A stretch of 64,000 nt of DNA from Ecdyonurus torrentis (Eukaryota > Arthropoda > Insecta > Ephemeroptera > Heptageniidae). Both the position numbers and the translations under genes were made by a program. Position 1 is the first letter of the stretch. Each line of letters starts with the position of its first letter. Where the stretch lies: assembly GCA_949318235.1 (NCBI GenBank), contig OX439134.1, forward strand, positions 15,239,509 to 15,303,508. The letters run 5' to 3'. The notes beneath the pieces were generated by a model, which saw only the letters and a list, made by a program, of their open reading frames with translations, made no database searches and was not told where the DNA came from. This document shows positions 51,736-62,476 of the stretch, piece by piece.

Positions 51736-52300
51736 TTTTTGCATGAAAATTATTCTAGTAATCATAAACATAACGAGATAATTTACATATCAGCAATAAA
51801 AAAAAATGATTGAACGTAAGTCAATTATTCAAAATCAGCCGTGAGGGGTATTTTTAATTAAATTTACCTTTCTCTAGTAAAATAAATTTATATAAAGAAA
51901 TAGATAAAGTAGCATTACAAATGAAGTTATTAAGCATATTATAGTATATGTATGTAACACATGTATATTATGTGATATAAATTGCAACATTTCTCCATCT
52001 TGTTATCCTGCTTATATTCGCATGAAAACACGTTTTACCTGTCACTTAACACATCGAGGTCGCAATCAGGTTATGACAACTTGCATATATTTCTCTTGGC
52101 TTTTTTTATTGCAATTCTATGAAAAGAATAATTGTATGTATAAAGAAATATTGTCAACATATGTATATATAGGTTTTGTTGATTTATCTTACACGTAAGC
52201 TGTCTTTAAAATTGTTTCCGTGAAAAATATATATTATTATTTATATATCTTGTTAGTTTTAAAATTTTCGAAAGTATTTTTATTAAATATTAACTATTGT

Positions 52301-52634
52301 TCAGAGGCTATAGTGTCGATGCAAGTATGATGAGTATACAAAATATACATCATGGTTTCGCAGTAAACATTATACTTGATATTCTTTACCCATTTCACTA
52401 TAGTAAACAGTACCCATGCACTATTGGTATATAGTGAGTAAACACTACGGTAGAGAGTTAACATTTTAAATGCATAATCTCTAGTATCAAATTTCATATA
52501 ATTATAGGTACTCTCTATACATATTATAATTTTATGTATATATAAGCATATGAATGTTAAGAAACAATGCTTGAAATGTAATGAAGTGAGTGATAAAATA
52601 CTATAAATAGCTTCTAATAATTTGTCTTCTCAGT
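52301..52634 (+). mobile_element. Family 2 element, left end missing
   Basis: It begins in the interior (CAGAGGCTATAGTGTCGATG) and runs through CCATGCACTATTGGTAT, AATCTCTAGTATCAA and CATATGAATGTTAAG to TGTCTTCTCAGTAAAAG. About 120 bp of the left end are absent. Its right end abuts the family 1 copy beginning at 52639. Confidence 0.7.
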
Positions 52635-52638
52635 AAAA

Positions 52639-53192
52639 GACAAAAATAAATACGTAATAATTATGATAACTCGATGTAACATCATTTATATTGTATACGT
52701 AACAACCACATTGCAAACTATATTGTAGAGTGATCATATCTCTTTATATAGGGTGAGTTCTCATGACGTTATTCTGAATGCTTTTCGATGCTCTTCTTAA
52801 GCAATGAATAACATTGCTCATATAGCATAGGATAAACATAGATTTTTGATATTTTCTTTGGACAATTAGCTAATTTTTGGTTATTATTATTTTAATTGCA
52901 TACTTGAAAAACTAATTTAATCTATTAACAGCATCAATACTCTCAAAAATATTTTGAAGTATTTTTAATCTGGCAAAATGAGTAATTTTTCTTATACTGG
53001 CCCATGTTTTTTAGCGCTCACTTATGGCGTTGAATTTTACATGAATGAAACCACCCTATATGCAGCATAATATTCCAATAAATGTTCAGCATGATTACTT
53101 ATATTATTCCAAAACAGCAACAATTGTGCTCTACAATACTACATAGAAATTATTCAATGCCATACAAATTATGTACATATATTTTTTTCACG
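52639..53192. mobile_element. Family 1 MITE interrupted by a family 3 element
   Basis: The left part starts GACAAAAATAAATACGTAAT and the right part ends ATATTTTTTTCACG, together forming a reversed subfamily B copy. The middle (52747-53060) is a family 3 element with its own inverted ends. The two outer parts rejoin into a normal family 1 layout (GCAGCATAATATTCC, TCCAAAACAGCAACAATTG). This element therefore predates the family 3 insertion. Confidence 0.75.
52747..53060 (+). mobile_element. Family 3 element nested in family 1
   Basis: Ends TATAGGGTG and CACCCTATA are perfect inverted repeats. Shared landmarks with the 23.27 kb copy: AAGCAATGAATAACATTGC, CATCAATACTCTCAAAAATA and CTGGCAAAATGAG. 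It is 314 bp and sits inside a family 1 copy. Confidence 0.82.
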
Positions 53193-53318
53193 AAACGTAC
53201 AGAAATGATAATCAAAATAACACGCATTGTTAATAAATATTTAAAATTAAAAATAACAGAATAATAATTATTAAAAATTTCATTATTGAATTGTATTAAC
53301 GGAAAACTTGTAAACATC

Positions 53319-53432
53319 TATGCCTTGTTCACAATAAGCTTATTCTAATTGAAGGCTCCACAAGAAAGCATGCTATTTTGATAAAATAGTTTACAATTCC
53401 AAATATAAAAACCTTATTGTGAACAAGGCATA
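53319..53432. mobile_element. 114-bp element with perfect 20-bp inverted ends
   Basis: TATGCCTTGTTCACAATAAG (53319-53338) is exactly mirrored at 53413-53432. If TA is the target duplication, the element proper begins TGCC and ends GGCA. The 74-bp centre has AAGGCTCCACAAGAAAGC. No second copy was noticed in the window; perfect ends suggest recent origin. Confidence 0.82.
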
Positions 53433-54630
53433 ACTATAAAAACAACAGGTTAAAATTTGGAAGGTCGTATGCGTGGTTTACCTCCAATAAAAGTCATTCA
53501 CTATAGAAATAATCTGTATAAATAATTTTTTTTAAACTATAATTCACGAATTGCATTACAATTTTTATTATAATATTGCAAACTTAGAGAACAAAATATT
53601 TTTTCCATAAGAAAAGCGTTGAGTAAACAATTTGATCATTATGCTCATTGCAACAATGAAAAAAAAATTGCAAGACATAAATTATTATGTTTGTTTCCAA
53701 AGTACTTGAAATTTAAAACACGTAAAAATCAATAAAATAATTTGAGCATTTACAAAATCTTTTGATTTACCGAAACAAAGAACACAAGTAAATAAAAAAA
53801 ACTTTTTTTTTCATAAAAATAATTCATGATTTGCATTATAGTTTTTTTTCATTGTTACAAACTTATTAATCAAATTCGAATGTTTCCAATAATAGAAAAG
53901 CATTAAGAAAACAATTTGACAAATAATATTATAGACAATGAAAGAATTTCTATAATATAATTCACGAATTGAGTTTAAAAAATATACAATTTAAAATAAC
54001 AATTTACCATTTAATAAACTGCATTATCAATAATAATCAGTTGTTTAATCAATAACTTAAAAAATAATTTATTACTCTTGTACTCACTTTTTAAATAGAA
54101 CTTCAAGTAGACGTCACAGAGCAACAACTTTTACGTACAATGTTTAGTCTGTGAAGTGTCAGCAGAATGATACATTTTACAAAACTTCACTTTGTATTTA
54201 TATAAGACCCACACAAAGATGCAATTCATATTTAAAGTTGATAATTGTTCATAAAACTAATTATATTTAAACCTTATTGCAGTAACAAAAACTGACAATT
54301 ACATATGAAACAGTGTTTTGGAACAATGCCTATTTGTATATACCACATGCATGGAAACATGTATTACAAGAGAGCTGTGTCTATATATAAATATCTTGGA
54401 CAAATGCAGAATAAACCCCACAAAAAAATTGTCATTCTTAACCTTAACTATTAGTCACTTCCTTTGTTTTTAAAATATAATTTTCATATCGTATTTCAAA
54501 GACTCCATATTAGTCTCGAATATATTTTTAAAACATTCAACTTTTTATATATGAATAAAGAAAGGTGAAAGTTTTGTTACGTTAAAAGGAAGGGAAGAGC
54601 AGAAAAAATATCTAAATAGATAATAGATTT

Positions 54631-54754
<124 letters not shown>

Positions 54755-54791
54755 ACATTTTAAATGAGTAATCTGAGGGTTTTAAGTATAG

Positions 54792-54827
54792 TAAGAGAGA
54801 GAGAGGGGGGGGGGGGAGAGAGGGAAA
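54792..54827. repeat. (GA)n with internal G run
   Basis: GA units flank a run of about 13 G residues. Confidence 0.9.
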
Positions 54828-55242
54828 GTATAAATTAATAAAATTAAAAATCAAATTCCATAAAAATTAAAAGAATTACAAGGAAAAAAGTCAAGTAAAA
54901 AAAAAAAAAAAGTAAAACACTATTTATTAAATAAAAAGTTGTATATTTTTTTCTTTAGTTATTTTTAGTTGCCCATAAATTAATGTTCAAATAAAGTGTT
55001 ATTCAAACTATATGGATCAAATATTAATTTGTAATAAATAGTTATTGTGATGCAATCTTATGTTTGTTTAATTTTACTTTTACTGGTGCTACTTATCGTA
55101 TATGATGTAACTGTATACTTGTATAAATACGTATATGATTTAATTGATTTACGATGGTTAAACATATATGTAAAAGAAATTGAACCAGCTGACAGGTTTG
55201 ATTGTAATAAGAGTTTAACAGAATAAAAAATTTACAAACAAT

Positions 55243-55508
55243 AGGACAAAAATAAATACGTAATAATAAACAATCTAATTAATGTAATACTAATGCCTGC
55301 ATCAATATGCTATCATGCAGCAAAGTTTATGCATAGCATCATAATTTATGCTATATTATATAATGATTATACTACATAGCATAATAGTTAAGATATTTAG
55401 CTTTATTACTTATATTATATTATATTATTGCAAAATAGCAATATTTATGCTCTAGAGTATAGTAATTATTCAATGCAGCATAAACGTCATTTTATTTTTT
55501 CTTTCGTG
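55243..55508. mobile_element. Family 1 MITE copy, reverse orientation, subfamily B
   Basis: It opens AGGACAAAAATAAATACG and ends near TTTTTTCTTTCGTG. The interior has GTTTATGCATAGCATC, ATAATTTATGCTATA, TTGCAAAATAGCAATATT and ATTCAATGCAGCATAAAC, the reverse of the subfamily B layout. A small TTATA expansion lengthens it to about 266 bp. Confidence 0.75.
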
Positions 55509-55914
55509 TAATATAAGGCTAAGAATGAAACAAATCCACGAAAAAAAGTGATATACGATTTTTAAGGTATAAAATAATTATTAATTATCAAAAATATTTA
55601 AATGTTTAATTTTTAAATTCAATTTAGAATTATTCTTATTAAAAAATGATATTACATAAAAATATGACTTAATAATTAATGTAACGCTTTATTCATAACA
55701 CACTATAACAAAATAATCTAAAAATTTAAATTATATATAGCTATAATAAATTATATTTGATATGCTTCTTTTTTTTTTTTTTTTTTTTAATAACAACTAA
55801 AAATGATTTTCATGTTTTTAAAGAACATTCTAAATAATTAAATTCGACACTATAATTTTTCAATTTAAAATTTCTTTTTTTTATTATTAAATAAAATTGT
55901 CTTAAATATTTTTA

Positions 55915-56235
55915 CTATACAGCAATGCGACACTTTTCCATAAAGTCAGTATATATAGTAGGTTTGAGACATTGTGAAATAAAAATGTATAATTGACGAG
56001 GTAGGCACTCCTGGCAGGTGCAATATTTTTGTCCATTTAATTTACTTGCGTGCCATGCGCAGATAAGCCGAGAAAATGACAATAAAATATTGAAAGTTAT
56101 TACTTGTGAATTGAGAGTTGGCGTAATTGTCCATTTTTCAGTCGAAATCGCTCTATTGTATACTTGATCAAGATTTTTTTTCCATGCATTGAATCCCACG
56201 CGTTTTTCATGTAATAATATGATAATAACATTGAA
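55915..56235 (-). CDS. Unrecognised open reading frame, possible exon or degraded ORF
   Basis: The minus-strand frame is open from just after a TAA near 56236-56238 to a stop near 55915, about 106 codons. It has no ATG near its beginning: the first start-like codon is GTG at 56199, so if real it is probably part of a spliced gene or a remnant. The protein has unusual composition for this window, with two Trp and several Cys, including a CTCQEC motif after CAWHASKLNGQKY, which might suggest a small Cys/His metal-binding segment. There is no low-complexity run and the local GC is above its surroundings. I see no clear acceptor AG with a pyrimidine tract upstream on this strand. A family 1 MITE remnant begins about 75 bp away. 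Frames of this length can occur by chance in a window this size, so this is only a candidate. Confidence 0.2.
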   Translation of the reverse strand, partial: FNVIIILLHEKRVGFNAWKKNLDQVYNRAISTEKWTITPTLNSQVITFNILLSFSRLICAWHASKLNGQKYCTCQECLPRQLYIFISQCLKPTIYTDFMEKCRIAV

Positions 56236-56309
56236 TTAAATTATTAAACAATCCCATCAAATCAGACACCCATAGAAATAAATATTTATACGCATTTCTT
56301 TAAAATGGT

Positions 56310-56480
56310 ATGTAATATAATTATTGACATTTTTCAGCATTTTTTGATTATATTATATAACATAATTTATGCTATAATGCGATAACTTTGTTACATAGTA
56401 TAAATATTAGATTTCATTAAGCATAATTATTTATGCATTTTTAATTAAGCAATATTTATGCTAAAATGACATCAATCATG
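56310..56480. mobile_element. Family 1 MITE remnant
   Basis: Words ATAACATAATTTATGC, GCATAATTATTTATGC and AAGCAATATTTATGC place this in family 1. Neither terminal CACGGA-like end is intact, so the limits are rough. Confidence 0.5.
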
Positions 56481-56663
56481 TTATTTCTTCTCTACTTGCT
56501 TTTATAAGAATAATATTTAAGAAATGAATTAAATTGTATAAAAATCACATAAAATTTAGTAAATCAGTGATTCTGATTGATAAAACTTAAAATACGCTTA
56601 CTTTTAAGGTTACCATAATTTCTAACGAAACACCGCAATCAGCACATGATTATGTTCATACAC

Positions 56664-56900
56664 AGGAAAAAAGAAGAAGAGAAATTGCGTAATTTATGCT
56701 GCAGTTGTCATTATAACAAAATTGTTACAGAAAGGGAGCAGCACTAATAAACTAATCATTATACAAAACAATATAATATTTATACAATGTATAAATGAAT
56801 TATTGTGTATTATAGCATAAATTATATTGTAATGAATAAAAGTTCCTAATATCGAGCTAGCATAATTATTTATTTATGCTTATATATTTATTATTATTAT
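56664..56900. mobile_element. Family 1 MITE copy, diverged
   Basis: It starts CACAGGAAAAAAGAAGAAG, then TTGCGTAATTTATGCTGC, and towards the end reads CGAGCTAGCATAATTATT. The right terminus has dissolved into a TTATTTAT-rich stretch, so the end coordinate is approximate. Confidence 0.65.
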
Positions 56901-57479
56901 TACTTATATTTATTTATTTATATTTATTTATTTATTTAATTTTTGTATTTAGTTATTATATTTGTGTAATTATTTTTAAATTTTAATAACTATTGTACAC
57001 ACGATTTTCATAATACAGTATATCGTACCATTCAAATTTATCGCGCTTTTTTTTATTGGAAGATACCTTTCTTTGCAAACAATTGTGTACTTTACTTTTA
57101 AATTTACTAATTTATAGGTACAATTATGAGATAAATTTCTTTCTAATTTTGTAACCCAAAAAATGGCAATAATGTTAAAAGTTATTTGTTTGGAAAAAAA
57201 AGAAAGGTGCATTTTAAATTCAAATATCATGCAAATTATGCTTAAAAGTATAAATAAATACATTATAACATCTTAAAAAAACATTACTTAACTTTTCAAG
57301 CTAAAATAAATAACCTACCATCATTTTACTAATTAGTTAATTAATGTACTATTTTATTATAAATTAATTTCAACCTGTAATTTTATCAAAATTTCACTTA
57401 AATTAATCCATTGTACTAAAATTATAATTATTAACATAACGTATACTTAAAACTGCCGAAAATTGCATGATTTTAATTT

Positions 57480-57612
57480 AAAAACTGCGCCGAGGAAAGG
57501 AAGATAAAAGTCGCTAAAAAGCGCTGTGCTCAACTAGTTGCCTACCTCCCAGGATACTCCATTCAAATCGACGCGAGGGGATTTTCTCGCATAAAAAGTA
57601 CTTTTTACTGCA
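57480..57612. other. GC-richer island of unknown nature
   Basis: About 130 bases (AAACTGCGCCGAGG, AAGTCGCTAAAAAGCGCTG, TTGCCTACCTCCCAGG, ATCGACGCGAGGGG) stand out sharply from the surrounding AT-rich DNA. No frame of useful length crosses it on either strand. It might be an untranslated exon, a regulatory element or part of a repeat not otherwise present here. Confidence 0.4.
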
Positions 57613-57981
57613 GATTTTTTTTCTTCTTTGGATGGAAACGTATTCTAATAGTTTTAAAATAAATCTTTACACTATTTTCTATAGAAATTTTAATCAAGTA
57701 ACATTTATTTTTAATTCTCTGCTAAAAAAAAAAAAAAAAAAAATCTAGAAATCTTAGCATTTATATAAATTTATCTACAGCTTATGTTTGCTTACTTTTT
57801 TCTACAAGTTGGCATTTTTGGTCTGCAAAAATTACTCTTAAATAGAAAATGAAATGAAATTTAAGGAACTAAAATATCAAATTGTTTTTAAATGTTATGA
57901 TGCACAAAGATACAAAGATTTCACATAGAAAAAAAAACAATTTATCATTTTGAAAAATTTCATATTATATAAAGACATAAA

Positions 57982-58091
57982 AATGCTGTTCGTAAACCCT
58001 GTTCTCTGCACCAAAAATGACTATCGCCTATGGTTATTCAAATGGAATGCGCATTTTTTGGTGCAAGAGAACAGGGTTTACTAACAGCATT
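57982..58091. mobile_element. Family 4 foldback element, near-perfect copy (110 bp)
   Basis: Two arms of about 38 bp face each other: left from AATGCTGTTCGTAAACCC to CACCAAAAATG (57982-58019), right as its reverse complement (58053-58091) with one substitution and two single-base length differences. The ~33-bp centre reads ACTATCGCCTATGGTTATTC. Such symmetry would make a strong hairpin. The frame 58017-58307 begins inside it and is a shadow. Confidence 0.85.
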
Positions 58092-58351
58092 AAAGATTTT
58101 AAATTTAAAAAACATATTATTATACCCAATTCTATCATTTTAAAATTAAGCAATAATTTGGAACTATTTAAAGCATTTTATCTATTTGTTTCTAAATCAC
58201 TTTTAGAAATCCCTTTCATTTCTATAACTTTTATATCTAAGGTTTATATCAAAAGTAATAGAAAATTTTATATTATTTTACTTAATCTTATACAGTATTA
58301 TATATAGTGCGTTCAAATCCCCTCCGGTCAGTATTGCAAAATATGATTGTG

Positions 58352-58437
58352 GGTGGCCTAAGTGCACGTGTCCTTGATTAAAAAATGACCCTCACATGAT
58401 TTCCTCTATGTACACGTGTCAAATATATACCACCCAC
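58352..58437. repeat. Inverted GTGGGTGG / CCACCCAC pair with CACGTG cores
   Basis: GTGGGTGGCC at 58352 is mirrored by ACCACCCAC ending at 58437, and between them TGCACGTGTCC and TACACGTGTC are also mirrored, giving an imperfect hairpin. Just upstream GCGTTCAAATCCCC resembles a tRNA box B, but no box A precedes it. Confidence 0.5.
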
Positions 58438-58782
58438 CGTACTTAATAAATGTTTATGTATTCAATATCTCGTGCCATACTGGTCTTACAAAATTAAAAT
58501 ATACAAAGATTTATTTTTTTAAGTGAATGATTTGAATTATTAATTAATTACAGCTGACAAAATTTTATTCTTTCAGACATTTTGATGATGTCACCAGCTA
58601 TTAAATATAATTTTAATAAAAAAAATTACTTCCTTATTTAAAAACTGTCAAAAATAGAATAGGTCCTCTAGTTTTAAAACAATATATAATGGGAAAAATA
58701 CTATATTATAGTCGCAGATTTTTTTTCTACTTTTTTTTTATCTTGGAGGTGCATGATCGATGTGATTGCACCTGCCTAGATA

Positions 58783-58930
58783 TTTCCACGGTTTCTCTAG
58801 GCTGCCATGGCGAATGCCGGGCTGTGTACTTAGGCCGTGGCCGGCCCGTGTGTGCTTTTCCATTAATTGGAAAGTCCTTACCTGTCGATAAGACAATATC
58901 ATGACTGGGACTGGGACGGGTGTCGCACAA
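58783..58930 (+). repeat. SINE-like repeat, copy 2 (GC-rich)
   Basis: TTTCCACGGTTTCTCTAGG, GCGAATGCCGGGCTGTGTAC and GGCCGTGGCCGGCCCGTG align with the 35.66 kb copy and are among the most GC-rich bases of the window. After about 85 bp the two copies diverge; this one continues with TTAATTGGAAAGTCC and GACTGGGACTGGGACGGG. No long A tail follows. Overlapping frames on both strands are by-products of local GC. Confidence 0.5.
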
Positions 58931-59691
58931 TAACACAATATGGCAAAAAAAAATGATTTGATTGTGAATTTTTCAACATTTCTGTGATTTTAATAAAAAA
59001 AATCTTGAGATCTATACTGAAGAATATGTTTCCAAGAATGTAGAAACATCACCTATAATATTTTATGGTCGAGATGCAGTTGTTGGCAGGTCCCAATTGT
59101 TAGCAGATGAGTTAATGAAAATTTAAACAAATAAATTATTATTTCCTCGACCAATAAAGCTATAAAATTGAAACTTAAAAACTTGGATAACCCAGGGTAC
59201 ATAATATTGGACTCAATGGTGACATCAAAATTGCTCTCAACTCAATATTTCTCAAGTGCCATCGACCTTTTTTTATTTAAATAAACAGTAAAAAGTCATT
59301 TAGCACGCCAAAAATTGAGTCTCGACTATATTATTATTTTGGAATACGTTTATGATCCAATTGGCTTACGAAATCAATAAGTTCTTACAAATATTTACGA
59401 TAAAATAATCAACACATGCATACACAGTTTTTTTTTTCAATAATATGTTTCACAAAATAGTACAAAAAAAAAGTTACCTTATAGTTTTTATTTTGATTCA
59501 ATAGATGGAACTGGATATATATTTCTTACACAGTATGTAAGTAACTTTGCTAAAAAAATATACTGTATAGATTAAGCAACTCATAGGCCTCTATATGTAA
59601 AAAAAATTATTGCGATTTTTAATACAAATGTAACTAATTATTTTAAATGTATATGTATAATTTATATAAAAGCAAAATTTTTTTTTAAGTT

Positions 59692-59901
59692 CATGGAAAG
59701 ATGAAATTACGTAATGTATATCGAAATGTAGCATAATTTTTGCTAAATTGGAACAGCATAAAAATTATGAAATGCAGTATAATATTTATGTTATGGAAGA
59801 TAGTTATTATGCTGTATATTAAATTATGTTGTATTTAACAAATGTTGCTGAAAAATGTTATATAGCATATACTAATTATTACGTATTTATTTTTCTTCGT
59901 G
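59692..59901. mobile_element. Family 1 MITE copy, subfamily A
   Basis: It runs from CATGGAAAGATGAAATTACG to GTATTTATTTTTCTTCGTG. The interior has GCATAATTTTTGCTAAATTG, GAACAGCATAAA and TTATTATGCTGTAT, matching subfamily A. It ends only about 30 bp before the next copy at 59.93 kb, so two elements sit nearly back to back in the same orientation. Confidence 0.78.
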
Positions 59902-59933
59902 CATGATAGTCTTTAGTCTATGAAAATATCATA

Positions 59934-60145
59934 CACAGAAGTATCCTACAAGTAAAAAAAATTACGTAATTTCTGCTGCATTGAACAATCACTATATTGT
60001 AGAGCACAAATGTTGCTATATTTTGTAATAACATACCCTGAACATCTTATGCCATACAGTATAAACATAATATATTACGATGTTATCCATAAATTTCGCT
60101 GCATTGGGCTATACTATAATTATTACGTATCTATTTTTGTCCGTG
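59934..60145. mobile_element. Family 1 MITE copy, subfamily B (212 bp, TA-flanked)
   Basis: TA flanks (59932-59933, 60146-60147) surround ends CACAGAAGTATCC and TCTATTTTTGTCCGTG. The interior carries the subfamily B signature ATTGTAGAGCACAAATG then TTTTGTAATAACATA, shared with the copy at 49.93 kb and, in reverse, with those at 11.2, 52.6 and 55.2 kb. The frame that opens across it (60010-60192) is only a shadow of the element. Confidence 0.82.
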
Positions 60146-60588
60146 TAAATGAGTTACTGTATGGTACAGTATTATGTAAACAATTTGAGTAGAAACATCA
60201 ACTTATTATTGTTATATAAAATTATAAAATTTGCTGCAGCATATTATACTATAACAAAAGTAAATACAAAATCCTATTATGTATATATATATACAATAAA
60301 AGTGCATATTTAAATAAGGTCATTTTCTTTTCAAACATATTCTTTTCGTAGCACGTGTTTTCATTTTTATATTTACTTTTTTTTTCTATATCTCTCTTTC
60401 TTCTTTCAGGGACGATGTATTTTTTTGAATTCCTCCGCGTGATATAAGGGTTAAGTTATATATAATATAATAAAGTGGGTCAAACATACGAACTCAAATC
60501 TCTAACTCACTCTCTCTTCAAGTACATGAATAGAAGAATTTTTATTGCATGCCAGCTTGAATGGATGCAATGTCTTTCAATATTGCGT

Positions 60589-60778
<190 letters not shown>

Positions 60779-60943
60779 TTATTTTTACAAGAATAATACG
60801 ACGCAAATACAAGAAAAACATTCAACTTAATTAACATATGTTTATAAATAAATTTGACTTTGGTTCATTGAAGAATTATATTATTATACGTTATTTATGC
60901 TGTAAAAGTAAATAATTATTTTTTTGTTATATATATATCACAT

Positions 60944-61438
60944 GGAAAGCATAAATTACGCAATGTATACAGCATTTATTATATATAGCAGAAATGATGA
61001 AAAATTATAACAGAATAATTAGTTTTTTTATAACATAGATTTTTCAGAAACGAGTATGCCATTCATGTTAAAGTAGTCGCCATGTTGGTTAACTCAATAT
61101 ATGGGTCGGTATAGGAAAATTACAGATTTTGCCAGTTTCAAAATACTTAGTAAATTTTTCTGAGAGCATTAATACTGTTAAAAGGTTGAATTAGTATCTC
61201 AAATATCTGAGAAAAATAATAATAGCAAAAATTAACCGATTTCCAAAAGAAAATAGCCAAAAACAAAGTTTGCCTTATGCTGAGCAATGTTGTTCATCGC
61301 TCCATAGTATGGCGTCAAAGCGCATTAAATATGATGTCATATACGGATACACCCTAGCATATAATGTTATATTGAATAAACGTCGCTTAAAATGGGCTAT
61401 AGCCTAATTATTATATACGTATTTATTTTTGTGTGTGC
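60944..61438. mobile_element. Family 1 MITE interrupted by a family 3 element
   Basis: Outer parts: CATGGAAAGCATAAATTACG at the left and ATACGTATTTATTTTTGTG at the right, a subfamily A arrangement. The reversed family 3 copy at about 61043-61358 sits between them. Further family 1-like words continue to about 61.58 kb and may be another remnant. Confidence 0.7.
61043..61358 (-). mobile_element. Family 3 element nested in family 1, reverse orientation
   Basis: The reverse of the family is read as TATGCCATTCATGTTAAAG, TTTTGCCAGTTTCAAAATAC, GAGAGCATTAATACTG, GAGCAATGTTGTTCATCG, AATATGATGTCATATACG and CACCCTA. The left inverted end (near 61043) is decayed while the other end is recognisable. Confidence 0.75.
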
Positions 61439-61439
61439 A

Positions 61440-61590
61440 TAAATGCTGTTATTTTGGAATAACATACATGCTATATATTATTATAATTTATAATAATTAT
61501 TATGCTATAAGTAATTTATAGTTTTGCATTATGGTTTACGCTGTTATCGAAAAATATTGCTGAAAAGAAGCTAGCAAACTTAAAATGTAT
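61440..61590. mobile_element. Family 1 MITE remnant
   Basis: ATAAATGCTGTTATTTTGG, ATTATTATGCTATAAG and GAAAAGAAGCTAGCAAAC resemble the interior and right end of family 1, without a preserved terminus. Confidence 0.4.
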
Positions 61591-61664
61591 CATAAAAAAT
61601 TTTAAACCCAAGTATGTAACTAAAAAACAACAACAACAACATAAAATTAAATCCATTCATGTAC

Positions 61665-61866
61665 AAAAAGAAGAAACAACGTACTTTCTACTGCATTTAT
61701 GTTATATAGCATATAAATGTTTAATTGGTATTACATAAATAATTATGCTGTACACCATAATATTTATGCTTATATAACATAGTTATTATGCAGTATAAGC
61801 TATGTTGTTATGAAAGTAATTGTTATTAACTTATAGTAGCATTGTACGGATTTATTTTTGTCCATT
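61665..61866. mobile_element. Family 1 MITE copy, subfamily A, diverged
   Basis: The interior reads CTGCATTTATGTTATATAGC, TAATATTTATGCTTATA and AGTTATTATGCAGTATAAGC, and the right end reads GGATTTATTTTTGTCCAT. The left end (TACAAAAAGAAGAAACAACG) has lost most of the terminal motif. Confidence 0.65.
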
Positions 61867-62276
61867 TTATAAAATACAATTGTTTGTAATTTATATATAA
61901 CAATTCGGATCAAGTAAAGTATTCATTATATTACTAAAAATTATATTTATCACAAATATAGTGTGTAATGTGTATGTAATTATGTATGTGATATTTTTTG
62001 TCAAGTTAATTATGCATTTCTGTAAATACTATGTTAACTTTCATTTCTATTCCGTTTTGAATTATATTATATTGTGACATTTAGAATGGGGGAAAAATGA
62101 ATATAGAAATTTAAATTAATGTTCTAATTCAAATAAACATCATCATATCATACAGTTTTAATTAATTGAATCTATCCTTTTGTAACTTAAATTTTAATAA
62201 TATAATAATGTTAATTATTTACTATTACATAATCTGTCATAGGCACACAATTTGTATTATTTTATACACGTAAAGT

Positions 62277-62476
62277 ATAAATAATCTAATTTATGTTGCA
62301 GTAATGTCAATATAGCATAAATGATGATAAATTAGAAGAACATAGATAATTGTGCTGTTTTATATAATATTTATGCTACGTAATATAGTTATTATGGATA
62401 GCATAAATTATGTTGTATTGAACAAATTATGCTGAAAATAAGATAGAGCATAATTATTACATTTTTTTTGTCCGTG
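62277..62476. mobile_element. Family 1 MITE copy (200 bp, TA-flanked)
   Basis: The element runs from CACGTAAAGTATAAATAA to TTTTTTTTGTCCGTG, flanked by TA on both sides (62275-62276, 62477-62478). It is very close to the copy at 32.50 kb (shared ATAGCATAAATGATGATA and TTATGTTGTATTGAACAA-like segments). It has an enlarged T run where other copies read TATTTATTTTTG. Confidence 0.82.

Noticed and set aside
58017..58307. 96-residue plus-strand frame
   Set aside because: It begins inside the family 4 foldback and continues into AT-rich DNA with chance composition.
58315..58340. tRNA box B (GCGTTCAAATCCCC)
   Set aside because: No box A at the correct distance upstream; the upstream sequence is plain AT-rich DNA.
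58689..58938. Three overlapping frames on both strands
   Set aside because: All cross the SINE-like GC-rich repeat; GC-rich DNA has fewer stops, and neither reading shows a recognisable domain.
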